Shown piece after piece: positions 1 through 7,684 of a DNA stretch of 21,042 bases. The stretch covers positions 1 through 21,042 of the forward strand of contig JAEORY010000016.1 of the NCBI GenBank assembly GCA_016840645.1. Direction: 5' to 3'. The position numbers were made by a program, and so were the translations under genes. The DNA comes from Candidatus Borrarchaeota archaeon (lineage in GTDB: Archaea > Asgardarchaeota > Sifarchaeia > Borrarchaeales > Borrarchaeaceae). How positions within the stretch are numbered: position 1 is the stretch's first letter; every line of letters starts with the position of its first letter. Under the pieces are notes generated by a model, which saw only the letters and a program-made list of their open reading frames with translations, had not been told where the DNA came from and ran no database searches.

Positions 1-2
1 AT

Positions 3-737
3 TTGATAAACCCATGCGATTATTATGAAGATTTAGATTTATCACCAGAAGAGATTTCTGCTGGAGCTAAAGGTTTCGCTGCTATAATATTTCTCATTAC
101 TATCAGCATATCACTCATCTGGAGTTTAGGTCCTTTTCTATATCTTTCAATAGCCCTTCTTATTGCCTATATAACTCATGGGTTATTAATGCGTGCTCTC
201 CCTCTAAGATATGCTTATAAAAGGCTAACCATTGAAAAATATGCGGATTTGATCCTGAATACCATGCTCTTAGCGTTACTAGCTGGATCAACATTCGATG
301 CCATCTATTTCGTAGCTAAAAGTGACTTTCCACAGGTATCACAGGATTTTGAAAGGATCCTATATCAGGTTAATAATAATGAAACGCCAGAAAAACTTCT
401 TTTAGACTACGCCCGTAAACAGCCATCAACTACCTTGCGCAAGCATATTGCTACTCTGTTTTCTATCAACGATTTAGATTCTGCAATTGAATTGATGAAA
501 GAATCAACCCAGTTTGAAGTACGTAACGCATACGATCAGTTTACTCTTGAGTTGGATAGTCGACTTGCACTATCTATAGGTGTCTCTACTTTTATGCCAA
601 TTTTTTTGGGTTTATTTCTCATTGTTTATGGACTTGCCAGTTCCCCTTTCATTCTGCTTACAGTACCAATGCATATCTCTCTAATCCATTTCCTTAAAAA
701 CCAAATCCTAAGTAACAAAGTGGAGTTAGTCGGATGA
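3..737 (+). CDS. TadC/GspF-type type II secretion membrane platform protein (first of pair)
   Basis: This probably is an inner platform protein of an archaeal type IV pilus or archaellum-like secretion machine, sitting in the cytoplasmic membrane and working with a secretion ATPase not present here. Two hydrophobic segments lie at about residues 23-62, followed by a mostly helical soluble stretch (about 78-180, of T2SF/GspF type, with the motif LLALLAGSTFDAIYFVAK), then two more membrane segments at about 190-235. The TTG at base 3 is the first possible start, but only two bases precede it, so the gene may begin outside the window. Its stop overlaps the next start by 4 nt (ATGA), implying translational coupling. 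The assignment rests on topology and T2SF-like pattern; the pilus role is inferred. Confidence 0.6.
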   Translation: MINPCDYYEDLDLSPEEISAGAKGFAAIIFLITISISLIWSLGPFLYLSIALLIAYITHGLLMRALPLRYAYKRLTIEKYADLILNTMLLALLAGSTFDAIYFVAKSDFPQVSQDFERILYQVNNNETPEKLLLDYARKQPSTTLRKHIATLFSINDLDSAIELMKESTQFEVRNAYDQFTLELDSRLALSIGVSTFMPIFLGLFLIVYGLASSPFILLTVPMHISLIHFLKNQILSNKVELVG

Positions 738-1444
738 GATCCTTACTTAAAACCACAATTGCATCGTCCTCAACTGATGAGGAACTAAGCGAAGTAGCCA
801 GTTTCCTCAGTTATTTTGCTGATGAATTGAAATTAGGTATCTGTCCTGAACAGGCCTATAGATATGCGCTGGGCAAATATGATGGATCTTTAAAGCTAAT
901 TTTTATGGAAGGCGCCAGACGATTAGTCATAGGTGCTCAGCCTCTAAAACAGGTATTAATGGGCATTGCAAATTCCCTAAATAGCTTGAATAGTAATTAT
1001 TTCCTTCAACTCAGTTGTAAGTTCTTGGAAAAGGATTCGATGGAAGCAGGCAGAATACTGATGTCTATGATCAGAACCTTAGAGGAGAATTCCAATCTGA
1101 TTAAGAAACGTAGCCAGTTTATGCGCGCAAAAAATCTTAAAACTAAGATCTTATCATTAGCGACCTCACTAGTATTGGGTTATGTAGCAGCCCTTACACC
1201 CCTATTTGCTATGCTGTTCTTGCTCCGTCAACAAAATATAAGTGAGATCACAACAACTTTGAACTTTAGTTCTCTAGTTTTCTGGCCAGCCATTGTTAGT
1301 TTCTTCTTCATTGGCATTCTCACGGCTTATCAACTCACCGAATTCACTGAAGGAGAATCCTCTTGGCCAATGCTCATTCTTTCTGCCTTGATTTTTGTTA
1401 TCACATTTTTACTAACTAGAAGCCTCTTGGCAATCTTAATCTAA
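734..1444 (+). CDS. TadC/GspF-type type II secretion membrane platform protein (second of pair)
   Basis: This is a second T2SF-like protein of 236 residues, coupled to the preceding gene by a 4-nt overlap. Residues about 20-130 form a soluble helical region typical of TadC/FlaJ proteins (a GICPEQAYRYAL-type first helix, a conserved glycine-rich turn near IGAQPLKQVL, and a LEENSNLIKKRSQ helix). It is followed by three or four membrane segments at about 138-165, 180-200 and 212-236. Archaeal FlaJ/TadC proteins often carry two such domains in one chain or as adjacent genes, so the two genes here likely build one platform. No ATPase or pilin gene is visible downstream; partners would lie upstream of the window. 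The protein ends close to its last membrane segment. Confidence 0.65.
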   Translation: MRSLLKTTIASSSTDEELSEVASFLSYFADELKLGICPEQAYRYALGKYDGSLKLIFMEGARRLVIGAQPLKQVLMGIANSLNSLNSNYFLQLSCKFLEKDSMEAGRILMSMIRTLEENSNLIKKRSQFMRAKNLKTKILSLATSLVLGYVAALTPLFAMLFLLRQQNISEITTTLNFSSLVFWPAIVSFFFIGILTAYQLTEFTEGESSWPMLILSALIFVITFLLTRSLLAILI

Positions 1445-1450
1445 TAACTG

Positions 1451-1464
1451 CTTAAATATATAAG
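1451..1464 (+). promoter_or_regulatory. TATA box upstream of the TGT-like gene
   Basis: CTTAAATATATAAG is a good archaeal TATA box. A start of transcription about 26 nt downstream of its centre would fall near 1484, leaving a short leader that contains the Shine-Dalgarno-like GAGAGG (1497-1502) before the GTG at 1512. This separates the TGT-like gene from the preceding membrane-protein pair. Confidence 0.5.
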
Positions 1465-1511
1465 AAAAAATGTCCATTTGTTTAGTTAATTCGTAAGAGA
1501 GGCGCAAAAAC

Positions 1512-2570
1512 GTGAAGTTTCAAATCCACGATATGGATGGATGGGCAAGAATTGGAACTTTATCAGTTAATGGAAAAAAGTTACAGAGTCCATGTATATT
1601 TCTTGGACATTCATTTAATCGGGGAAACCCTCTACCTTGGCACTATTTCAATGTTGAAAGCTTACTGATTAACGCGTATGATCTATCTGTCCAAAAAATT
1701 GATTTTGCTCGTGTTCGTAAAATTTTAGGTTTTAATGGCGTACTAATGATGGACTCAGGTGGCTATCAAATTCAACGATTCAAAAGAAAAATTGATCGAA
1801 AGACAATTATTCAAATCCAAGAGACGAGCAAGCCAGACATCGCTATACCATTAGATTATCCATTAACTCCTGAAATGAATAATGATGAAGTCGATAAGAA
1901 TATTGAGAAGACTTCAAGGAGCAATGAATATTGGAGGGAATATTATCCGAATGATTTCATTCCAGTGATCCATGGATACAACGAGAAATATCTTATCGAC
2001 CAAATAAATAATTTAGACAATCCAGCTTTTCTCGCAATTGGCAGTTTCGTGCCGATATTAATGTACTCTGATCGAAAAAGGTTAGTAGATTTACTCATCA
2101 CTATCAGAAAAAAATATCCCGACATCTTTATTCATTTCTTTGGCGTTTCGTATCTTGTTGCTTTTCTTTTGTTTCTCCTAGGTGCCGATAGTGTGGATAC
2201 ATCTGCACACCTACATAATGCACGGTTTGGAAGTGTACATTTGCACCATACAGGACCTCGTGCAATTGCATCTAATACAAAGAAAAGAAAGCGATCTTCA
2301 GCACATAAAATATTAGATGAAGAAGCATTTCTCAATGAAAGTTGTGGATGCCCTATCTGCCATTATTTAGAATTTGATAATCTTAAAGTAAGAGGAGTCC
2401 GTGGATTACAATTGAGAGGAATTCATAACGCATGGGTGTATAAGTCTGCACCAACAGAATTAAGAAAAACTATCAAAGAAAAAAAAACAGTTATGGTTAT
2501 TGAGAAGATATTTTCCCAATCAGGACTGAATTACCTTTACAAATATGCCAAACGAAAGTACCTTACATAA
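1512..2570 (+). CDS. Divergent tRNA-guanine transglycosylase-family protein, catalytic domain only
   Basis: This is a 352-residue member of the TGT superfamily, which exchanges a guanine base for a 7-deazaguanine in tRNA (archaeosine or queuosine pathway) or, in DpdA proteins, in DNA. Visible family features are DSGGYQ (81-86), IPLDYP with D115, LAIGSFVPI (174-182, archaeal-TGT like), D229 in SVDTSA at the place of the catalytic nucleophile, and a zinc site C278-x-C280-x2-C283 with H305. Three things differ from the standard archaeal enzyme: no C-terminal PUA or linker domains follow, the usual FGAGHP-type segment is FGVSYL (210-215), and the C-to-H spacing of the zinc site is short (21 residues). 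The start is GTG with GAGAGG nine bases upstream. It could be a split catalytic subunit, or a paralogue acting on another RNA or DNA. The family is fairly certain; the substrate is not. Confidence 0.8.
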   Translation: MKFQIHDMDGWARIGTLSVNGKKLQSPCIFLGHSFNRGNPLPWHYFNVESLLINAYDLSVQKIDFARVRKILGFNGVLMMDSGGYQIQRFKRKIDRKTIIQIQETSKPDIAIPLDYPLTPEMNNDEVDKNIEKTSRSNEYWREYYPNDFIPVIHGYNEKYLIDQINNLDNPAFLAIGSFVPILMYSDRKRLVDLLITIRKKYPDIFIHFFGVSYLVAFLLFLLGADSVDTSAHLHNARFGSVHLHHTGPRAIASNTKKRKRSSAHKILDEEAFLNESCGCPICHYLEFDNLKVRGVRGLQLRGIHNAWVYKSAPTELRKTIKEKKTVMVIEKIFSQSGLNYLYKYAKRKYLT

Positions 2571-3579
2571 TTATGGGGATTCCTTGTTCACCTTTGACAT
2601 ATTTTTTCAATAAAATGCAATAATGATCGCGGACACTATATTCGGCGACATTTGCTATTTTTGCCAATAATTTTTGAGTGAGGACAGATCGTCTTTTGCT
2701 CTGTTTCGCAATCAATAAATCAGCACCATAAAGTACTGAGGCTGCAAAGATGTATGGATGTCTACCGCCGCGTTGTTCTGTAGTGATACTTTCTAAGAGC
2801 ATGTGTGTCGTTTTCATAAGATATGTTTGATACTCTGAAGGAGACCATAAACGACGCTTAATGCGCAGTGCGACCTCAGGGTGTCTAACAATCTTGCTAA
2901 CAAGTCGAGGAATATAATCTTCGCTTTTCCTTCTTTTTAATTCAATTCCTGGGGATTTTTTCAACATCTCAATAATACGCATTACCTTATTAATAGGAAT
3001 TCTATGACCTAGTTGTCTAAATGCAGTTACAACTTCTTGTAGTGTAATAGGTACTCGCATTTCACGAATGGCTATGAAAAGTGCTGCCACCATTAAAACA
3101 GGATGTGTTGAAACTTCTTTGTGGTCAGCGTTTTTAAGGCTCTTTCGATAAATATAAGCGGCTCTCTGTTTTGTTTTATCAGATAAATGAAGCAAGGTAA
3201 CTGCACGATTTAATGATTTTAATACTCTGTACTGGGATTCTTTATGACGTATACGTGCTCTAAAATTGTAAATTCGGTTTAACTTCCTGAAATAGAGTTC
3301 TTTCTCTTTTGAAAGTAAATTTCCCTGATGATCTCTTGTATTTTTTTCCTTAAAATTGCCGATGAAACTACCTATTCCATCAATAATATCTATTCTATTG
3401 CCTGGGCTAACATATTGTTTTGATAACTCGTTTCTATCTGTTCTTATAGATATAATATAGTCCTGAGGTACATACTGGGTATCAGCCACTAGACCACATT
3501 TTTCACAAACATAGAGCCCTCTGTTTAGTACTATTTTACCTCTACATTCAGGACATGTTTGAAGAATACATTCAGTCAT
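2563..3579 (-). CDS. tfb: Transcription initiation factor B (TFB, TFIIB family), divergent paralogue
   Basis: This archaeal TFIIB homologue recruits RNA polymerase to TBP-bound promoters. It has 338 residues: an N-terminal zinc ribbon with C9-x2-C12 and C25-x2-C28, a linker containing PGNRIDIIDGIGSFIG (59-74), and two cyclin folds at about 115-205 and 221-330, the second with the typical GRHPYIFAASVLYGADLL stretch. The usual reader segment after the ribbon (a conserved acidic and EWR-type motif) is not recognisable, so this may be one of several TFBs with altered promoter-opening behaviour. The ATG is preceded by GGAGG (3586-3590 on the other strand), fixing the start. Its last codons overlap the 3' end of the convergent TGT-like gene by 8 bp. 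The family call is secure; the specialised role is inferred. Confidence 0.93.
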   Translation of the reverse strand: MTECILQTCPECRGKIVLNRGLYVCEKCGLVADTQYVPQDYIISIRTDRNELSKQYVSPGNRIDIIDGIGSFIGNFKEKNTRDHQGNLLSKEKELYFRKLNRIYNFRARIRHKESQYRVLKSLNRAVTLLHLSDKTKQRAAYIYRKSLKNADHKEVSTHPVLMVAALFIAIREMRVPITLQEVVTAFRQLGHRIPINKVMRIIEMLKKSPGIELKRRKSEDYIPRLVSKIVRHPEVALRIKRRLWSPSEYQTYLMKTTHMLLESITTEQRGGRHPYIFAASVLYGADLLIAKQSKRRSVLTQKLLAKIANVAEYSVRDHYCILLKKYVKGEQGIPIIM

Positions 3580-3652
3580 TTAAATCCTCCAAGAAATTAT
3601 TTTCCTTCAGGGACTTAATCACGCCATTTCAAAGTCTGTTCATTTTTATTAA

Positions 3653-3710
3653 TATTTGTTTAATCTTATAAAGATTTTTAAAAAAGAATATTCATTTAAT
3701 TAAACAAATA
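3653..3710. repeat. Perfect 12-bp inverted repeat flanking the tfb promoter
   Basis: The arms TATTTGTTTAAT (3653-3664) and ATTAAACAAATA (3699-3710) are exact reverse complements, separated by 34 bp. The left arm directly abuts the tfb TATA box (3665-3673), on the side where tfb transcription would start. The geometry suits a pair of operator half-sites or a looping regulator; it could also fold as a hairpin in RNA read through the region. No binding protein can be named. Confidence 0.5.
3665..3673 (-). promoter_or_regulatory. TATA box for tfb
   Basis: Read on the minus strand this is CTTTATAAG. It would place the transcript start near 3643, giving a leader of about 64 nt that includes the GGAGG site before the tfb ATG at 3579. 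Confidence 0.4.
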
Positions 3711-3889
3711 GTTCGTTAGATAGAACCTACATAGTCTACAGAGATTAGCGAATGTAATATGTGACGGATCTAAAATTTATTTTTTTGCACTTTTCTGGTA
3801 TTTTTTGGCATGAAAGCAGCTTAAATACCTTAAAGATAAAAATTGAAAGACATTGTTAATAATCCTTATTAGGAGTTGCATAAGAAAGA

Positions 3890-3901
3890 CTAAATATACA
3901 T
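3890..3901 (+). promoter_or_regulatory. Probable TATA box and leader for the Roadblock gene
   Basis: CTAAATATACAT lies about 75 bp before the GTG of the Roadblock gene and would start a leader near 3921. The leader carries CGGAGG (3959-3964) with seven bases of spacing to the GTG at 3972, which decides that start. The rest of the 3580-3971 gap is AT-rich and shows no gene. Confidence 0.35.
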
Positions 3902-3971
3902 AAATCTATTTAGATTCTAAGATATAGGTATTATTTAAGAAAAGACTTTCCTATGATACGGAGGCGCTCCT

Positions 3972-4352
3972 GTGTTTAAACTTAGTCCTACAAAACAACG
4001 AGATTTGACTGAAGTTTTACGTGAAGTCGTAAATTATGCAGAGCTTGAAGCGATTGCTGTTATCACCAAAGAGGGATTACATCTTGCATTTTTCGCTGCA
4101 GGAAAGGTGGACTCTGATCTCTTATCTGCAATATCTGCAGCCATATTAAGTACTGGAGAAATGGCTGTTGACAAAATGGGGTTTGAAAAACTGTCTGAAG
4201 TAATAGTACGAGGAAAATCAGGCTATATAATTTTAACAGATGCAGGAAAGTTTGTACTTATCGGCGCTGGGCGTGAGGCAACAAGTCTTGGGCTCTCTGT
4301 GAGAGTATTGAGGGCCTATGCAAAACGTGTTACTGATCTACTCTCTAAATAG
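3972..4352 (+). CDS. Roadblock/LC7 domain protein
   Basis: This 126-residue protein consists essentially of one Roadblock/LC7 domain. It shows the family pattern of an N-terminal helix (TEVLREVVNYAELEAIAVI), a two-strand segment ending in KEGLHLAFF, a small-residue-rich long helix (SAISAAILSTGEMAVDKM, about 54-71), then strands SEVIVRGKSGYIILTDAG and FVLIGAGRE and a C-terminal helix. Roadblock proteins act as dimeric scaffolds or regulators of small GTPases such as MglA in bacteria and Rag/Ragulator components in eukaryotes, and are numerous in Asgard archaea. No GTPase gene is adjacent here, although an Arf-like one lies about 13 kb away. The GTG start is supported by CGGAGG seven bases upstream. 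The fold call is confident; the partner is unknown. Confidence 0.88.
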   Translation: MFKLSPTKQRDLTEVLREVVNYAELEAIAVITKEGLHLAFFAAGKVDSDLLSAISAAILSTGEMAVDKMGFEKLSEVIVRGKSGYIILTDAGKFVLIGAGREATSLGLSVRVLRAYAKRVTDLLSK

Positions 4353-4590
4353 TCAAATTATAATGGAAGAAAAGTCTAACAAAGGTTATGTTTATTAATT
4401 TTCATTAAAAATTCAAAATGTTTAAAGAATTATTTATCAAGAATTTTCCTTCTTTATTCAGTAATGATAAAATCGATTTCTTTAATAAATCTAGAACTTC
4501 AGATGAAAATCAATACTAACTTAAGTTTGTAATATCCATAAGTCATAAAGTAGTTTCAATGAATCATATATTGCTTTAACGTGATTTAGA

Positions 4591-6780
4591 ATGATCAATA
4601 ATAAATCTATATCACAAATATCTTTAGATGATATTCCAAAGATTGGTCCGAAATTAAAACAAAAACTTCTTAACCATTTTGGATCAGAAGAAGCCGCTCT
4701 TCGTGCAATCATCAATGCAGATATTGCGCGCTTAACTTCTATTCCTTTGCTTGGCGCGAGATTGGCTAACTCTATAGTGATGTCAGCCTATGCCTTACTG
4801 GAGGGTATCAGCCTTGAAACGGTTTTGGTAACGCCGGACATTAGAAAAATCTATAATCAAATATTAGATCTCATCCGGTCATATGCCAATACATCATTTA
4901 CAAGACATAAAATGGCCCTCTTATTCCCATTACCACCTACTCACCTTGATAAAATAAAGGAGCGTCAAAAGACCTTTCTAAATGCTAAAGAATTAATAGC
5001 GGAACTTGGGGAAGAAGATATAAGTCGAATCTGTAGCTTTCTCTCAAGACTAAAACCAATTGAAATGCAAGAATATAAAACTCGAATTACAGATCGTGTT
5101 CTCTTAACTGATGATAAAGAAACCTATGAACGATTGATTAAGCACGAAATTAATGAAGTATATAATATTAGTTTCGTGGATTCACCTCAGGAATATCTGG
5201 ACTATATTCAAACTTATGATTATATCATTTATATCGCTCACAAGCATGAACTTGATTTTCTTGATAAAAGCTCAAATGTAGAAATAGTTTCCAAAAATAT
5301 TTCTGAAGATGAATTACTTCCAGAGAAAACTCTCTTCTTTTATTCTACTAATCATGATGTCATTCTGGCTGCTTTTGACTTGGTTGAATTATTCTTGAGT
5401 TCATCTAATGATAAATTAAGAGAGATCGTAAATCAAGTTGAAATTCAATCGACTAGCACCATCAAAGATATTATGAAGAATATTAAACCTAATGGTGAAA
5501 TAGCAGATGAATATGATCCTGAATTGGATCGTTTAAGATCTATATTAAGGGATTTTGATGGACTCGTTTCCGATATCGAACTTTGGATTAATAAAGAACT
5601 TGTAGATAAACTTTCACAAAGTTCTCTAACTATAGAAGGCAATGAGATTCTTAACCTAATCAAGGCTTTTGGCTCAGAAACAGGATCTCCTCAACAATTC
5701 CAACATTATTTAAAAGATAATATCAGCGATTTAATGACTGATATTATTCAAGAAGCTGAAGATAAACTTTGCAATCAATTGGATTTCAAAGATGAAGAAG
5801 TTGAGTGGCTAGACAACCTTTTTCCAAGAGAATTGATGTATCCCATCGAAATAAATCAAAAAAAGAGAAGACAAATCATTGATAATATACGAAAGAAATT
5901 GGTTGCACGAAAATATCAACTTTTAAAAGAACTGGCTAACAAAGGCAAAATTCATATCTCCTTTATTCAGCAAATTGTAGAGATTCTTCTTGACTTCGAT
6001 TTATTCTTTGCTATAGGAAGATTTTCTAAAGAATATCAGTTATTATCGCCTACAATTGATACAATAAACACGGGTATTGGTTTCCAAAAAGGTGTAAACC
6101 TATTTCTAAAGAATGAAGAACTTGAGGGTAAAGGAACAGTAATACCCATTGATTATATTATTGGCGATGTACCTCTTGCTCTAGAAGGGACTAATCAACA
6201 GCGAATTGCCGTTTTAAGTGGTGCAAACTCTGGAGGTAAGTCATGTACACTTCAGTTGATCGGTCAAATTGCCATTTTGTCACAAATGGGACTACCTGTT
6301 CCTGCTAGTGCTGCTTTCTCGTCTGTTTTTGAAGAAATCTATTATTTTTCAAAATCTGTTGGAATACTTAGTGCAGGGGCTTTTGAATCCACATTAAAAA
6401 GATTTGCAGAGGTTATACTTAGCCCTCAAAGCAAACTCATTCTAGTTGATGAATTTGAATCGATAACGGAACCTGGAGCTGGCGCAAAGGTTATTGGTGG
6501 CATATTAGAAATGCTTTATAAAAATGAAAAATGCTGTGCAGTCTTTGTAAGTCATTTAGCTGGTGAAATATCTCAAACTATTAAAGATCTTATTAGAATT
6601 GACGGTATTGAAGCAAGTGGATTAGATGAAAACCTTGAACTCATTGTTGAGCGAACACCAAAATTTAATCATTTAGCTAAGAGCACGCCTGAGTTAATAG
6701 TTGAAAAACTATATCGATCGACAGATCGAGAAAATGAGAAAGAAATCTACGAGGATTTGCTAAATATAATTAAAAAGTAA
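4591..6780 (+). CDS. Archaeal MutS-related ATPase with N-terminal helix-hairpin-helix
   Basis: This 729-residue protein belongs to the MutS/MutS2 superfamily of DNA-binding ABC-type ATPases. Residues about 10-65 form tandem helix-hairpin-helix-like motifs (DDIPKIGPKLKQKLLNHFG and SIPLLGARLANSI). A long, largely helical centre (about 75-500) contains predicted coiled-coil stretches. The C-terminal ATPase has Walker A GANSGGKS (544-551) and Walker B LILVDEFES with D620 and E621, followed by a conserved H in FVSHLAGE. It lacks recognisable mismatch-binding domain I and has no Smr domain, so classical mismatch repair is unlikely; a role on branched or recombining DNA is the usual guess for archaeal homologues. 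The ATG has no strong Shine-Dalgarno. The 4353-4590 gap upstream is AT-rich, with nothing else recognised. Confidence 0.85.
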   Translation: MINNKSISQISLDDIPKIGPKLKQKLLNHFGSEEAALRAIINADIARLTSIPLLGARLANSIVMSAYALLEGISLETVLVTPDIRKIYNQILDLIRSYANTSFTRHKMALLFPLPPTHLDKIKERQKTFLNAKELIAELGEEDISRICSFLSRLKPIEMQEYKTRITDRVLLTDDKETYERLIKHEINEVYNISFVDSPQEYLDYIQTYDYIIYIAHKHELDFLDKSSNVEIVSKNISEDELLPEKTLFFYSTNHDVILAAFDLVELFLSSSNDKLREIVNQVEIQSTSTIKDIMKNIKPNGEIADEYDPELDRLRSILRDFDGLVSDIELWINKELVDKLSQSSLTIEGNEILNLIKAFGSETGSPQQFQHYLKDNISDLMTDIIQEAEDKLCNQLDFKDEEVEWLDNLFPRELMYPIEINQKKRRQIIDNIRKKLVARKYQLLKELANKGKIHISFIQQIVEILLDFDLFFAIGRFSKEYQLLSPTIDTINTGIGFQKGVNLFLKNEELEGKGTVIPIDYIIGDVPLALEGTNQQRIAVLSGANSGGKSCTLQLIGQIAILSQMGLPVPASAAFSSVFEEIYYFSKSVGILSAGAFESTLKRFAEVILSPQSKLILVDEFESITEPGAGAKVIGGILEMLYKNEKCCAVFVSHLAGEISQTIKDLIRIDGIEASGLDENLELIVERTPKFNHLAKSTPELIVEKLYRSTDRENEKEIYEDLLNIIKK

Positions 6781-6805
6781 AAAAATGAGTCAGAGATGGT
6801 TTATG

Positions 6806-7145
6806 TAAACTACCTCACGCTAAAGCAGTGAGGCTTGTAGCTGTACTTGATTTCAGTCCTCTACCTACACCAACTAGAGTTTCAACCTCATCACACGCTA
6901 CATCATGGGGGCGTTTACCAGACCCCAGCCCAGTAATCCTCATCTAGAGTCGGGCTCTACCAGTTTACTGCTCATCACCCCTGAGGTCATTAACCGTTTC
7001 CACTTCTACGAGAGGTGTGCCTTAAGACCACGTACCTCTATTCCAGAACATATATTTAAAAGAGGAGAGACCCTAGTACAAGTGAAACACACCCTCAATT
7101 CCTCCCCACCCTAAAGGGCCGGGGCTTCCTTGAAGGGGATCAGTG
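6806..7145 (+). mobile_element. Hairpin-rich foreign segment: likely IS200/IS605-type remnant or guide-RNA-like element
   Basis: This gene-free stretch is visibly richer in G and C than its surroundings and packed with short stems. At its left is CCTCACGC-TAAA-GC-A-GTGAGG (6813-6833); at its right CCCC-A-CCC-TAAA-GGG-CC-GGGG (7104-7124). Both have a TAAA loop and are followed by CTT. In between, CTCTA/TAGAG (6859-6863/6875-6879), TGGGG/CCCCA (6906-6910/6923-6927) and TAGAG/CTCTA (6945-6949/6955-6959) can pair. Subterminal hairpins of this sort mark IS200/IS605-group elements, and a long structured RNA between them is reminiscent of the omega RNAs associated with IscB/TnpB. No transposase or nuclease gene is present, so this would be a non-autonomous derivative. 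A 69-codon open frame inside (6905-7114) looks spurious. The ends are approximate. Confidence 0.42.
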
Positions 7146-7189
7146 AACTATGAAATAAGGGCACCTCTCATTATTAACGAGGAAGAGTT

Positions 7190-7456
7190 TTAGACAAAGA
7201 GGCTAATCCAGATACCAGTATCCAAGTAAAGAAATAGCATAAACAATAAAAATCCACCGAATATCATTTTCTTGCCGTTCCTTTCATCGATGCCTGACAT
7301 GTAACATATGAGTCCAATAGCAAAGACAAAACCACCAACCATCCAACCCAATCGGAATATAAAAACCATTGTATCTGTTAATGTATCTGTTAACAAAGTA
7401 GGAAGACTTTGAAGACGATCTAATTTCGACCATGGATCTTCATTCTCGCTTTGCAT
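7190..7456 (-). CDS. Small membrane protein of unknown function
   Basis: I do not recognise this 88-residue protein. Residues 1-28 are polar (start MQSENEDPW), followed by a hydrophobic segment at about 31-54, a short charged loop (GIDERNGKK, 55-63) and a second hydrophobic segment at about 64-88 that runs to the C terminus. The layout predicts two membrane helices with both ends on the same side. The repeated peptide LTDTLTDT near residue 23 comes from an exact tandem 12-bp duplication (TGTATCTGTTAA, 7370-7393). The Shine-Dalgarno is weak. It is divergent from ribK across a 228-bp AT-rich gap, and its 3' end lies next to the hairpin-rich element. Confidence 0.55.
   Translation of the reverse strand: MQSENEDPWSKLDRLQSLPTLLTDTLTDTMVFIFRLGWMVGGFVFAIGLICYMSGIDERNGKKMIFGGFLLFMLFLYLDTGIWISLFV
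7370..7393. repeat. Tandem 12-bp duplication inside the small membrane protein gene
   Basis: TGTATCTGTTAA occurs twice back to back without mismatch. Since 12 is a multiple of three, it adds four residues (one LTDT unit) without breaking the frame. It is probably a recent slippage event. Confidence 0.85.
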
Positions 7457-7684
7457 ATTGCGTCAACTCACACGCTATTAAAAAATGTATATAAAAAACC
7501 AGCGTTTTTCATTTTCAATAAATTTCAAACTCAAAATTCAAGAGATTTGCCTTAAAGATTAACTATTAAGAAATAATACATAGTTCGTTAAGAATAGCTT
7601 GCTATTTCCGGTAACAAAATTGCAGAACTTTTCAATATGAAACTTAATCAGTTAATTCAACAGGTAATATTGCTGGTAAGTTAA

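Noticed and set aside
6905..7114. 69-codon open frame in the hairpin-rich element
   Set aside because: The product is low in recognisable structure, runs across stems and the right-end hairpin, has no Shine-Dalgarno, and is better explained by the structured non-coding sequence.
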